From Actinomycetes bacterium (GTDB taxonomy: Bacteria > Actinomycetota > Actinomycetes > Actinomycetales > Dermatophilaceae): DNA of 64,000 nt. Each line of letters starts with the position of its first letter. The first letter of the stretch is position 1. The DNA lies in assembly GCA_023420415.1 (NCBI GenBank), contig JAEZWF010000011.1:21986-85985 (forward strand), read 5' to 3'. Below are positions 17,378 through 25,085 of this stretch, in pieces. A program made the position numbers and the translations under genes. The notes under the pieces were generated by a model, which did no database searches, was not told where the DNA came from, and saw only the letters and a list, made by a program, of their open reading frames with translations.

Positions 17378-18017
17378 GCGAGCCGGCCTCGTGGCGGCCC
17401 CGCTCCGGGCGCACGCCGTCGACCCCGATGCCCCGCACCGCCAGCAGCGCGATGAGGATCGCCGCCCCCACGATGAAGATGTCTGCGACGTTGCCGATGA
17501 ACAGGCCGAAGTAGTCGATGAAGTCCACCACGTGGCCGCGCCCCGGCCCCGGCTCGCGCAGCATCCGGTCGGTGAGGTTGCCCACCGAGCCCCCGAGCAG
17601 CATGCCCAGCGCCCACGCCCACCCGACGCTGCCGAGCCGGCGGGCCGTCACGAGGATGAAGACGAGGACGGCGAACGCGATGAGGGTGAGCACCCACGTG
17701 GCGCCGTTGCCGATGGAGAACGCGGCCCCGGGGTTGCGGATGAGGTTGAGCCGGATGTACTCCCCCACGATGTCGACCGGGTCTCCTGGCACGAGCGCCG
17801 CCAACGCCCAGATCTTGGTGAGCTGGTCGGCCGCGTAGCTGACGACGGCGACGACCACGAGCAGGCCGAACAGCCCGCGCCGGCTCACGCGCGCGCCGGG
17901 GCCCGTCGGGTCGGCGCTGGTTGGGTTGGCGCTCGTCGGGTCAGGGCTCTGGGTGGGGGCTGGCTGAGGGTCGGCGGGGCTCAGCGGCGTTCCTGCTTCG
18001 TCTTGCATGACACGCAT
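17370..18017 (-). CDS. lspA: Lipoprotein signal peptidase (signal peptidase II)
   Basis: Inner-membrane aspartyl protease that removes the signal peptide from prolipoproteins after diacylglyceryl transfer. It is 215 residues, longer than typical (~160-180) because of a Pro/Thr/Ser-rich N-terminal extension (a repeated PTS-x-x-PT pattern, about residues 15-40). Four membrane segments follow. The catalytic Asp residues lie in GNLTDRM and NVADIFIV, with NPGAAFS also conserved. ATG 18017 or 18008 is most plausible; both lie inside the end of the DksA-like gene, so translation is probably coupled. No clear ribosome-binding site is visible. Confidence 0.93.
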   Translation of the reverse strand: MRVMQDEAGTPLSPADPQPAPTQSPDPTSANPTSADPTGPGARVSRRGLFGLLVVVAVVSYAADQLTKIWALAALVPGDPVDIVGEYIRLNLIRNPGAAFSIGNGATWVLTLIAFAVLVFILVTARRLGSVGWAWALGMLLGGSVGNLTDRMLREPGPGRGHVVDFIDYFGLFIGNVADIFIVGAAILIALLAVRGIGVDGVRPERGRHEAGSHA

Positions 18018-18817
18018 AGCGTCGCACGAGGGGCCGCCTGGAGGCGAAGTTTGCCGATCGGGTTGCCGCAGGACTCGCACACGCCGTAGCTGCCGTCGTC
18101 GAGTCGCTCGAGGGCGTGCAGGTTCTGCTCCAGCATCTCGCGGGCATTGTTCGCCAGGGAGATCTCCTGCTCACGCTCGAACGTCTTCGCACCCGCGTCC
18201 GCCTGGTCGTCACCGGCCCCGTCACCGGCATCGCGCATCAGGCCGACGAGGTCGGCCTCGGCCGCGCTGATCTCCGCACGCAGCTGGCTGACGTTGCCCT
18301 CGATCTCGGCGCGGATCTCCCGCAGCTCCTTGGCGGTCCACGGCGACTCGTCCTCGCGCACGACCAGCTTGCGCGGCGCACTCTTCTTCGCGGGCGCACT
18401 CTTCGTCGCGGGCGTTGCCTTTTTCGCGGGCGCAGGCTTGGTAGCCGCCGCCTTGGTGGCGGACGCTGCCTTCTTCGTCGCTGCCTTCTTCGTCACTGTC
18501 TTCTTCGTCGCCGTCTTCTTCACCGGCGCAGACGTTTTCGCGGGCGCTGTCTTCTTGGCCGCGGTCTTGGTGGCGGAAGTCTTCGCGGGCGCAGTCTTCT
18601 TGGCCGCGGTCCTCGTGGCGGCAGTCTTCTTTGCTGCTGCCTTCTGTGCCGTGGCCTTGGTGGTCTTCGCGGCCGCCGACTTCGTGGTCGGCGCTGCCTT
18701 CTTCGTCGCCGTCTTCTTTGTTGCTGCCTTCTTTGTTGCTGTCTTCTTCGCCGTGGTGGTCGCGCTCGCCTTGGCGCGTGGCGCCGCCTTCGTCGCGGCT
18801 TTCGCCTTCTGAGCCAT
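17981..18817 (-). CDS. DksA/TraR-type zinc-finger protein with long Lys/Ala-rich N-terminus
   Basis: A 278-residue protein. Residues 1 to ~150 are a Lys/Ala/Thr-rich, PAKKTA/TATKKA-like low-complexity tail resembling histone H1 or mycobacterial HupB tails. The C-terminal ~120 residues are a DksA/TraR domain: a coiled-coil (RAEIEGNVSQLRAEISAAEA, then LANNAREMLEQ) and a CxxC-x17-CxxC finger (YGVCESCGNPIG ... LCVSCK). DksA-like proteins act on RNA polymerase; the basic tail suggests additional nucleic-acid binding (inference). ATG 18817 is chosen because MAQKAKAAT starts the basic tail; the longer frame to 18952 lacks support. Confidence 0.88.
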   Translation of the reverse strand: MAQKAKAATKAAPRAKASATTTAKKTATKKAATKKTATKKAAPTTKSAAAKTTKATAQKAAAKKTAATRTAAKKTAPAKTSATKTAAKKTAPAKTSAPVKKTATKKTVTKKAATKKAASATKAAATKPAPAKKATPATKSAPAKKSAPRKLVVREDESPWTAKELREIRAEIEGNVSQLRAEISAAEADLVGLMRDAGDGAGDDQADAGAKTFEREQEISLANNAREMLEQNLHALERLDDGSYGVCESCGNPIGKLRLQAAPRATLCVSCKTKQERR

Positions 18818-18942
18818 GTGTTCGGCGCCCCTCGGTCGCAGCGTGCTCGCCGCGGCGAGCGTGACAGGTGCGGCGAGGATATGCGCTGGTCGGCGGGGAC
18901 TCAAAGCCAAAACGCGCGAGTCACCGAACCCGTCATGACGAC

Positions 18943-18973
18943 GGCGCCCCACCGCATGGTGCGGTGGGGCGCC
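18943..18973 (-). terminator. wag31/divIVA terminator hairpin
   Basis: A 14-bp perfect stem (18943-18956 with 18960-18973) with a 3-base loop, 24 bp downstream of the divIVA stop on the minus strand. The stem starts GGCGCCCCACC, a core shared with the terminator at 54227-54262. Confidence 0.82.
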
Positions 18974-18996
18974 GAATGCACTGCTGCGTGCGGGTG

Positions 18997-20184
18997 TCAG
19001 CCCTTCTGGTCGGCCTTCGCCTCGGCCGTCTCAGTGTCGCCCGACTGCTCGCCACCCTCGACCTGCTCGCCCTCTGCGGGCTCCACACCGGTCGTGTCGA
19101 GGTCGGCCAGCTGACCCTCGATGTAGTTCTTGAGCCGCGCCCGGTAGTCGCGCTCGAAGGAGCGCAGCTCCTCGATCTTCTTCTCCAGCAGCGTCCGCTC
19201 GCGGCCCAGCTCCTCGAGGATCTGCGCCTTCTTCTGCTGCGCCTCGTGGACCATGCCGGTCGAGCGCTCGCGGGCCTCGGTGATGAGCTGCTCGTGCTTC
19301 TGCTCCGCATCGGCCATCAGCTCGTCGTGACGCGACTGCGCCGTCGACACCAGCTCGTCGTGCTTGTTCTGGCCCTGGCCGACGAGGTCGTCGTGACGGC
19401 CCTGCGCCTCGGCGATGAGCCGGTCACGGGTCTGCTCACCCTGGCCGACGTGCTCGTCGTGCAGCCGCTGCGCCATCTCCAGCAGCGCTGCCGCGCTGGC
19501 GCCACCACCGGCGCCTGCGGCCGCACCGGCCAGCGCCGCGGCGCCACCCTGCTGCGCCGGCGCCTGCTCCTGCTGAGCCTGCTGGTTCTGCTGCGCCTGG
19601 GCGTTCTGCTCAGCCTGGGCGAGCGCCTGCTGCGCCCGGGCCTCGGCCTCCTGCGCACGCGCCTGCGCCTGCTCGGCCTCCTGCTGCGCCGCGGCCAGTC
19701 GCTGCTCGGCCTCCTGGGCGCGGGCCTCGGTCTCGCCGGCCTGCGCCTCCACCTGCTGCTGGGCCTTGGCGATGCGCTCCTGCGCGGCCTTCTCTGCCTC
19801 GTCGGCACGGGCCTGGGCCGTCTGCTCGGCCTCCTGGGCGCGGGCGTTGGCGGCGTCGATCCGCTCCTGCGCCGCCTTCTCCGCCTCGTCGGCCTTGGCC
19901 GCGAAGGCGGCCGTGCGATCGTCCGCGTCGGACTTGGCGCGGGCTTCGGCCTTCTCGTCCCGACCGTCCTTGGCGTCACGACCCGCCGGCGCCACGGCCG
20001 GCATACCCTTGCTCTGGCGGCACTCGTTGAGCTGCTCGCGCAGGTCGTCGGAGTCCTTGACGAGCTTGCGCATCTCGGTCACGACCTCGTCGAGGAAGTC
20101 GTCGACCTCGCGCTCGTCGTAGCCACGACGGAACTGGGTGGGCGTGAAGTTCTTGTTGAGGACGTCCTCAGGAGTGAGCGTCAT
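18997..20184 (-). CDS. wag31: DivIVA/Wag31 polar growth scaffold
   Basis: Coiled-coil protein that marks negatively curved membrane at poles and septa and recruits the elongation machinery in actinobacteria. It is 395 residues. The N-terminal DivIVA domain contains TPEDVLNKNFTPTQFRRGYD and REVDDFLDEVV. A very long Ala/Gln/Glu heptad region (repeats such as AQERIDAANARAQEAEQ) follows from about residue 95 to 230. After a Gly/Ala hinge, a second coiled coil carries repeated Q-x-x-HD-E-L-V units (TAQSRHDELMADAEQKHEQL). ATG 20184 has GAGGTG 5-6 bp upstream; the longer frame to 20241 is unsupported. It lies at the conserved position after sepF and yggT. Confidence 0.95.
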   Translation of the reverse strand: MTLTPEDVLNKNFTPTQFRRGYDEREVDDFLDEVVTEMRKLVKDSDDLREQLNECRQSKGMPAVAPAGRDAKDGRDEKAEARAKSDADDRTAAFAAKADEAEKAAQERIDAANARAQEAEQTAQARADEAEKAAQERIAKAQQQVEAQAGETEARAQEAEQRLAAAQQEAEQAQARAQEAEARAQQALAQAEQNAQAQQNQQAQQEQAPAQQGGAAALAGAAAGAGGGASAAALLEMAQRLHDEHVGQGEQTRDRLIAEAQGRHDDLVGQGQNKHDELVSTAQSRHDELMADAEQKHEQLITEARERSTGMVHEAQQKKAQILEELGRERTLLEKKIEELRSFERDYRARLKNYIEGQLADLDTTGVEPAEGEQVEGGEQSGDTETAEAKADQKG

Positions 20185-20289
20185 GTAGTCACCTCGGTTG
20201 CTGGCATGAGTCGCTGGCGTGAGCAGTGCAGGGTCAAGCATCCCAGACTCTGCGGTTGCCGCCAGCCAGCCTAGAGGATGCCTCGTGGA

Positions 20290-20577
20290 CTAGAGGATCC
20301 CCATGAGGATCGTCGTCAGGAGCATGAGGACGAGGAACGCGAGGTCGAGCCGGATCGCGCCCAGGGACAACGGCGGGATCACCTTGCGCAGCGCCTTCAG
20401 CGGCGGGTCGGTGATCGTGTAGATCGCCTCGGCGACCACGAGCAGCACCCCACGGGGGCGCCAGTCGCGGGCGAATGCCTGGATCCACTCGAGCACGAGC
20501 CGGCCGAGCAGCACGATGAAGAACAGGAACAAGGCGAACCGCACCACGCTGGCGATGGGGTTCTGGCCGAGCAGCAT
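20290..20577 (-). CDS. yggT: YggT-family membrane protein
   Basis: A 95-residue integral membrane protein with two hydrophobic helices (about residues 8-28 and 74-94) linked by the conserved loop WIQAFARDWRP and the DPPLKALRKVIPP motif typical of YggT. The family is found beside division genes and is thought to contribute to membrane or septum organisation, with no biochemical activity known. It lies between sepF and wag31, the usual actinobacterial order. Confidence 0.93.
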   Translation of the reverse strand: MLLGQNPIASVVRFALFLFFIVLLGRLVLEWIQAFARDWRPRGVLLVVAEAIYTITDPPLKALRKVIPPLSLGAIRLDLAFLVLMLLTTILMGIL

Positions 20578-20647
20578 GCGTTCACCCTGCCATGTGTGAC
20601 TGGACGGGGCCTGTGCGGGTCGGTCCCGAGACGGTCAGGGCGGGAGG

Positions 20648-21127
20648 TCAGCTCTGGTTGAACAGGCTGCGGGCGCTGGGCGCGGCGGTGCTCTCCTGCG
20701 CCGACACCTCGACGTGCGAGGGCGACAGGAGGAACACCTTCGACGTGACGCGCTCGATCGAGCCGTGCAGGCCGAACACGAGACCGGCGGCGAAGTCGAC
20801 GAGCCGCTTGGCATCGGCGTCGTCCATGTCGGAGAGGTTCATGATGACGGGGGTGCCGTCACGGAAGCTCTCGCCGATGTTCTTGGCCTCGTTGTAGGTG
20901 CGGGGGTGGATCGTGGTGATCCGGTTGAGGGCGCCGACCTCGACGTCCCGCACGACCTGCGCCACCGGGGTGCGCTGCGGCAGCGGCGTCACCGCGGCGG
21001 AGCGCTCCTGCTGGGGCTCGTGACGCTGCTGGGGCTCGTCGTAGTCGTACTCGTCGTACCCCTCGTAGCGCTCGTCTTCCTCGGCGAGCCCGAGGTACAC
21101 CATCGTCTTGCGCAGCGCCCCAGCCAT
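20648..21127 (-). CDS. sepF: Cell division protein SepF
   Basis: Cytosolic FtsZ-binding protein that anchors the Z ring to the membrane; it serves as membrane anchor in actinobacteria, which lack FtsA. It is 159 residues. An N-terminal amphipathic helix (MAGALRKTMVYLGLA) targets the membrane. An acidic Tyr/Glu/Asp/Gln linker follows (about 17-50), then the SepF (DUF552) domain with TIHPRTYNEAKNIGESFRDG and NLSDMDDADAKRLVDFAAGL. ATG 21127 has an AGGGAG site 6 bp upstream. It follows yggS in the dcw-distal part of the cluster. Confidence 0.96.
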   Translation of the reverse strand: MAGALRKTMVYLGLAEEDERYEGYDEYDYDEPQQRHEPQQERSAAVTPLPQRTPVAQVVRDVEVGALNRITTIHPRTYNEAKNIGESFRDGTPVIMNLSDMDDADAKRLVDFAAGLVFGLHGSIERVTSKVFLLSPSHVEVSAQESTAAPSARSLFNQS

Positions 21128-21174
21128 GAAGAGCTCCCTTTGGTTTCGTGCGTGTTCGGCGTTCGTCGTCGACG

Positions 21175-21903
21175 TTACTGGTGTGACTGGCGAGATCCGA
21201 GGATTGCGGTCCCGACACGCAGGTGTGTCGCCCCCGCCGCGATGGCCTGCTCGAGGTCGCCGCTCATGCCTGCCGAGATCCACGTCGCGTCGGGGTGGTG
21301 CGCCTGTATGCCGCGTGCCACCTCGCGCAGTCGGGCGAAGGCGGGTGCCGGGTCGGCGCCGAGCGGCGCCACGGCCATGACGCCACGCAGGTCGAGGTGG
21401 TCGGTGCGTGCCACCTCGTCGGCCAGGGCCAGCGCCTCGTCGGGTGCGACTCCCCCGCGGCCCGGTCCCCCTTCGGAGCCCTGTCCCGTCTCGGGGTCGT
21501 CGAGGTCGACCTGCACCAGGACGGCGAGTCGTCGCCCGTGACGTTCGGCGGCGCGGTCGAGGGCGCCGACCAGCTTGGGGCGGTCGAGGGACTGGACGAC
21601 GTCGGCATACTCCGCGACCGATCCCGCCTTCTTGCTCTGCAGCTGCCCGACGAAGTGGACCTCGAGGTCGTCGCGGTGCGCGAGCTCGGCGACCTTGCCC
21701 GACGCCTCCTGGTCGCGGTTCTCACCGATGGCACGCACGCCGAGCTCGGCGAGCAGGTCGACGTCGCTGGCCGGGAAGAACTTGGTGACGGCTACGAGGG
21801 TGACATCGCCCGGGTCGCGCCCGGCGGCGGCACAGGCGCGGCCGATCCGTTCGCGGACGGCGTCGAGGTTGGCGGCCAGCTCGGACCGCCGCTCGGTGCT
21901 CAC
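21175..21903 (-). CDS. yggS: YggS-family PLP-binding homeostasis protein
   Basis: A 242-residue alanine-racemase-fold protein binding pyridoxal 5'-phosphate (COG0325), involved in PLP and amino-acid homeostasis with no catalytic activity known. The PLP lysine is in LVAVTKFFPAS. Further signatures are GENRDQE, HFVGQLQSKK, ISAGMSGDLEQAI and the glycine-rich phosphate-binding end HLRVGTAILG. GTG 21903 overlaps the pgeF stop by 4 bp (GTGA), so the two are coupled. The family consensus GENY/GENR is intact. Confidence 0.95.
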   Translation of the reverse strand: MSTERRSELAANLDAVRERIGRACAAAGRDPGDVTLVAVTKFFPASDVDLLAELGVRAIGENRDQEASGKVAELAHRDDLEVHFVGQLQSKKAGSVAEYADVVQSLDRPKLVGALDRAAERHGRRLAVLVQVDLDDPETGQGSEGGPGRGGVAPDEALALADEVARTDHLDLRGVMAVAPLGADPAPAFARLREVARGIQAHHPDATWISAGMSGDLEQAIAAGATHLRVGTAILGSRQSHQ

Positions 21904-22628
21904 GCCTGCTCCAGGACGACGACACCGGCGAACCGTCCGGTGCGTCCGTCGCGCCGATAGGAGTAGAGGCGCTCGTCCTCGCGGGCACAGCCCGGCACCC
22001 ACGTCACCGCCACGTCCTGCGCGCGCAGCTGGGCGACCACGCCGGCCGCCACGTCGACGGCAGGTGTCCCGGTCCACGACACGGTCGCCGACTCCGGGCT
22101 CACCCGCGCCGCCTCGGCCCGCATCTGCTCGGGCACCTCGTAGCAACGGCCGCACACCGACGGTCCGACGACGGCGCTGATGGTCCGGGCACCGAGGTCG
22201 CGCATGGCCGAGACGGCGTGGTCGACGATGCGGCTCGTCATGCCGGGACGGCCGGCGTGCACGGCAGCGACGACACCCTCGTGGGGGTCAGCCAGCAGGA
22301 CGGGAGTGCAGTCGGCGACCAGCGCGGCGAGACCGAGTCCGGGCTGGCGGGTCACGACGCCATCGGCCTCCGGCGCGCCGCCCGGACCCCACGGGCCGCC
22401 GGCCACGACGACGTCAGCACTGTGCACCTGGGTCATGAAGAGGAGCCGATCCCGTTGCACCCCAACGGATTCCGCAACACGGCGCCGGTTGGACTCGATG
22501 CTCACCGGGTCGTCGCCGGCTGTGCCGCCGAGGTTGAGCGAGTCGAAGTCGCCGTCGCTCACGCCACCCTCGCGGTCGGTGAAGGCCCAGCGCACGGGGC
22601 CGGTGCGGTCCTGCCAGAAGAACACCAC
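21900..22628 (-). CDS. pgeF: Peptidoglycan-editing factor PgeF (YfiH/laccase-domain)
   Basis: A 242-residue zinc/copper-binding protein of the YfiH family, described as removing mis-incorporated residues from UDP-MurNAc precursors. Metal ligands are visible in QVHSADV (His), ADCTPVLL (Cys) and AVHAGRPG (His). The GPSVCGRCYEVPEQM block and SYRRDGRTGRFAGVV end are typical. It lies between ftsZ and yggS, separated from ftsZ by a strong hairpin, and overlaps yggS by 4 bp. Confidence 0.94.
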   Translation of the reverse strand: MVFFWQDRTGPVRWAFTDREGGVSDGDFDSLNLGGTAGDDPVSIESNRRRVAESVGVQRDRLLFMTQVHSADVVVAGGPWGPGGAPEADGVVTRQPGLGLAALVADCTPVLLADPHEGVVAAVHAGRPGMTSRIVDHAVSAMRDLGARTISAVVGPSVCGRCYEVPEQMRAEAARVSPESATVSWTGTPAVDVAAGVVAQLRAQDVAVTWVPGCAREDERLYSYRRDGRTGRFAGVVVLEQA

Positions 22629-22638
22629 CCCAACCTAC

Positions 22639-22677
22639 GACAGGGGCGCCGGACCCCTGTGGTCCGGCGCCCCTGTC
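22639..22677 (-). terminator. ftsZ terminator hairpin
   Basis: A 17-bp perfect stem (22639-22655 with 22661-22677) with a 5-base loop, 31 bp downstream of the ftsZ stop. It may reduce read-through from ftsZ into pgeF, whose start lies 11 bp after the hairpin. Confidence 0.82.
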
Positions 22678-22707
22678 GGCGTCTGTCGTGTCGCTGCGCT
22701 CACTGCC

Positions 22708-24042
22708 TCACTTGAGGAAGTCGGGCACGTCCAGGTCGTCGCCCTCGTCGAAGGTGACGGTGCGCGGCGGGCGGCCGGCGCCCTCACGGGCCGGCTGCGG
22801 CGCCGAGGGCTCGGACGTGGCAATCGAGTCGTCGTCCGGACGCTCGGCGGGCTGGGGCTCGCGCGCCGCAGGCTGCTGGGCCGGAGCCGCCGGCTGCTGC
22901 GCCGGGGCCGGCTGCTGCGCCGGGGCCGGCTGCTGGGGCTGCGCCGAGGGCTGCTGGACCGGACGGCCCGGGAGCTGCTGACCCCCCTGCTGCCCTGCCT
23001 GCTGACCCGCCTGCTGCTGGAACGGCTGTTGCTGGGCCGGACGGGTTGCGCCCTGGACCTGGCCGATGGCCCGGTCGTTCTCGCGCTTGATCGGGGCCCC
23101 GCCGTCGAAGCCGGCGGCGATGACGGTCACGCGCACCTCGTCGCCGAGGGCGTCGTCGATGACCGCACCGAAGATGATGTTGGCCTCGGGGTGGGCGGCC
23201 TCCTGGACCAGTCGCGCGGCCTCGTTGATCTCGAAGAGACCGAGGTCGCTGCCACCCTGGATCGACAGCAGCACACCGTGGGCACCATCGATGCTCGCCT
23301 CGAGCAGCGGGCTGGAGATCGCCAGCTCGGCCGCCTGCACGGCGCGGTCGTCGCCACGCGAGGAGCCGATGCCCATGAGGGCCGAGCCGGCTCCCTGCAT
23401 GACCGACTTCACGTCGGCGAAGTCGAGGTTGATCAGGCCCGGGGTGGTGATGAGGTCGGTGATGCCCTGGACACCGGACAGCAGCACCTGGTCGGCGCTG
23501 CGGAAGGCGTCGAGCATCGAGACCGCACGGTCGCTGATCGACAGCAGCCGGTCGTTGGGGATGACGATGAGGGTGTCGACCTCTTCGCGCAGGTTGCCGA
23601 TGCCGGACTCGGCCTGGTTGGCGCGGCGGCGGCCCTCGAAGGTGAACGGCCGGGTCACCACACCGATCGTCAGGGCGCCGAGGCCCTTGGCGATCTTGGC
23701 GACGACCGGGGCGCCACCGGTGCCGGTGCCACCACCCTCGCCGGCGGTCACGAAGACCATGTCGGCCCCCTTGAGGACCTCCTCGATCTCCTCGGCGTGG
23801 TCCTCGGCAGCCTTCTTGCCGACCTCGGGGTCGGCCCCGGCGCCGAGGCCGCGGGTGAGTTCGCGACCCACGTCGAGCTTCACGTCGGCGTCACTCATGA
23901 GCAGCGCCTGGGCGTCGGTGTTGATGGCGATGAACTCCACGCCCTTGAGGCCGACCTCGATCATGCGGTTGATGGCGTTGACGCCACCACCACCGATGCC
24001 GACGACCTTGATGACGGCCAAGTAGTTCTGTGGTGCTGCCAC
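22708..24042 (-). CDS. ftsZ: Cell division GTPase FtsZ
   Basis: Tubulin-like GTPase forming the Z ring. It is 444 residues. The core (residues 1-315) has GIGGGGVNAINRM, the tubulin signature GEGGGTGTGGAPVVA and the T7 loop region NLDFADVKSVM. A Gln/Pro/Ala-rich linker of ~100 residues with repeated QQPAPAQ units follows. The conserved C-terminal peptide DDLDVPDFLK would bind SepF. The start is GTG 24042, with AGGAGAG about 12 bp upstream. A ~300-bp leader separates it from ftsQ, so ftsZ probably has its own promoter as well as dcw read-through. Confidence 0.98.
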   Translation of the reverse strand: MAAPQNYLAVIKVVGIGGGGVNAINRMIEVGLKGVEFIAINTDAQALLMSDADVKLDVGRELTRGLGAGADPEVGKKAAEDHAEEIEEVLKGADMVFVTAGEGGGTGTGGAPVVAKIAKGLGALTIGVVTRPFTFEGRRRANQAESGIGNLREEVDTLIVIPNDRLLSISDRAVSMLDAFRSADQVLLSGVQGITDLITTPGLINLDFADVKSVMQGAGSALMGIGSSRGDDRAVQAAELAISSPLLEASIDGAHGVLLSIQGGSDLGLFEINEAARLVQEAAHPEANIIFGAVIDDALGDEVRVTVIAAGFDGGAPIKRENDRAIGQVQGATRPAQQQPFQQQAGQQAGQQGGQQLPGRPVQQPSAQPQQPAPAQQPAPAQQPAAPAQQPAAREPQPAERPDDDSIATSEPSAPQPAREGAGRPPRTVTFDEGDDLDVPDFLK

Positions 24043-24147
24043 GGCGGTGGGCCTCTCCTGGGTGTTGCTTTCGGGTGATGATGCTGATGGTGTCTCGACG
24101 TCAAGTTGAGAGTTATGCCTTGGTTCCCAACGGTTTCCGTGACGCCG

Positions 24148-24176
24148 ACGCTATGCGCGGGCACGGATGCAAGCAA
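24148..24176 (-). promoter_or_regulatory. Candidate ftsZ promoter in the ftsQ-ftsZ gap
   Basis: On the minus strand TTGCTT (24171-24176) and TAGCGT (24148-24153) are separated by exactly 17 bp, about 105 bp upstream of the ftsZ start. The -10 fits TANNNT. The 299-bp gap 24043-24341 contains no ORF of note, in keeping with a dedicated ftsZ promoter region as in other actinobacteria. Confidence 0.42.
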
Positions 24177-24341
24177 CGAGATCGCCCGCGTGTCGCTGCA
24201 CGGATTGGCCCGATTCCGCGGTTTCTCCCTGTGGCTGAGGGTTAGCCTGTCACACCCGTCACAGCAGTCACATCCGCCCCACTCGCGCAGCCACGTTCCG
24301 ACCCGACGATTGGACTGGTCGGGTCAGCGGTTCGGGTGGGG

Positions 24342-25085
24342 TCAGCGGGTGACGGGGGTGGCGGGCGCGCTCACGTCGATCACCTTGTGCTTGCCCGGCA
24401 GCAGCGCCTGGACGATCTCGAGCTTGCGCTCCGGCGCGTCCACGCCACCCCAGACCACGGTGGTCTTGGCGACCTTGAGGGTCACGAGGTTGGCGCTGCT
24501 GACGGTCACCGCCGACACCTGGTCCTGCATCGAGGCCGGGAGCACCCGGACGACGGAGACCGCGGCCCGCAGGGCGTCGCGGGACAACGCGGCGTCGCTC
24601 GCCGCCGTGACGACGGGCACGTCCTTGGGCGCCTTGCGCACGACCGCGTAGGCCACCCCCGTCTCATCCACAACCTGTAGTTGACCTTGAGGGTTCTTGA
24701 CCACGAGGAAGGGCGTCCTGGGGCTGGCGTGGATGACCAGGGTGCCCGGCCAGGACCGCTCGATCGACACGTCGGCGACCGTGGCCCGCTGGGTCACCCG
24801 GTCAGCCACCGCCGCCGTGTCGACCCGGGCCAGGGGCGTTCCGGCCGGCACCTGGGCGAGCTCGCGGATCGGCGCCACCTCGCTGGCCGGCACCCCCACC
24901 ACCTCGACCGTGCGCACGGCCAGCAGCGGGCTGAACGCGACCACCCACACGAGCGCGGCGGCCACGAGAACGGCCACCGCGGCATACCCCCACAGGCGGC
25001 GCGGGCGACGCCGCACCTCCTGGGCGCGGCGCACGAAACGGTCGCGCGAGGACGCCACGCCGCGGTTCGTCGTGGAGGCGCTCAC
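24342..25085 (-). CDS. ftsQ: Cell division protein FtsQ
   Basis: Bitopic divisome protein, 247 residues. It has a basic cytosolic N-terminus (RDRFVRRAQEVRRRPRRL), one transmembrane helix (about residues 33-55) and an extracytoplasmic POTRA domain starting FSPLLAVRTVEVVGV. An FtsQ/DivIB domain follows with RSWPGTLVIHASPRTPFLVV. The GTG start overlaps the murC stop by 4 bp. FtsQ links FtsL/FtsB-type proteins and FtsW/FtsI at the septum. Confidence 0.95.
   Translation of the reverse strand: MSASTTNRGVASSRDRFVRRAQEVRRRPRRLWGYAAVAVLVAAALVWVVAFSPLLAVRTVEVVGVPASEVAPIRELAQVPAGTPLARVDTAAVADRVTQRATVADVSIERSWPGTLVIHASPRTPFLVVKNPQGQLQVVDETGVAYAVVRKAPKDVPVVTAASDAALSRDALRAAVSVVRVLPASMQDQVSAVTVSSANLVTLKVAKTTVVWGGVDAPERKLEIVQALLPGKHKVIDVSAPATPVTR

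Noticed and set aside
18361..18817. Frameshifted or spurious Lys/Ala-rich ORF
   Set aside because: The repeat stays in one frame into a clean DksA zinc finger, so it is a genuine low-complexity tail.
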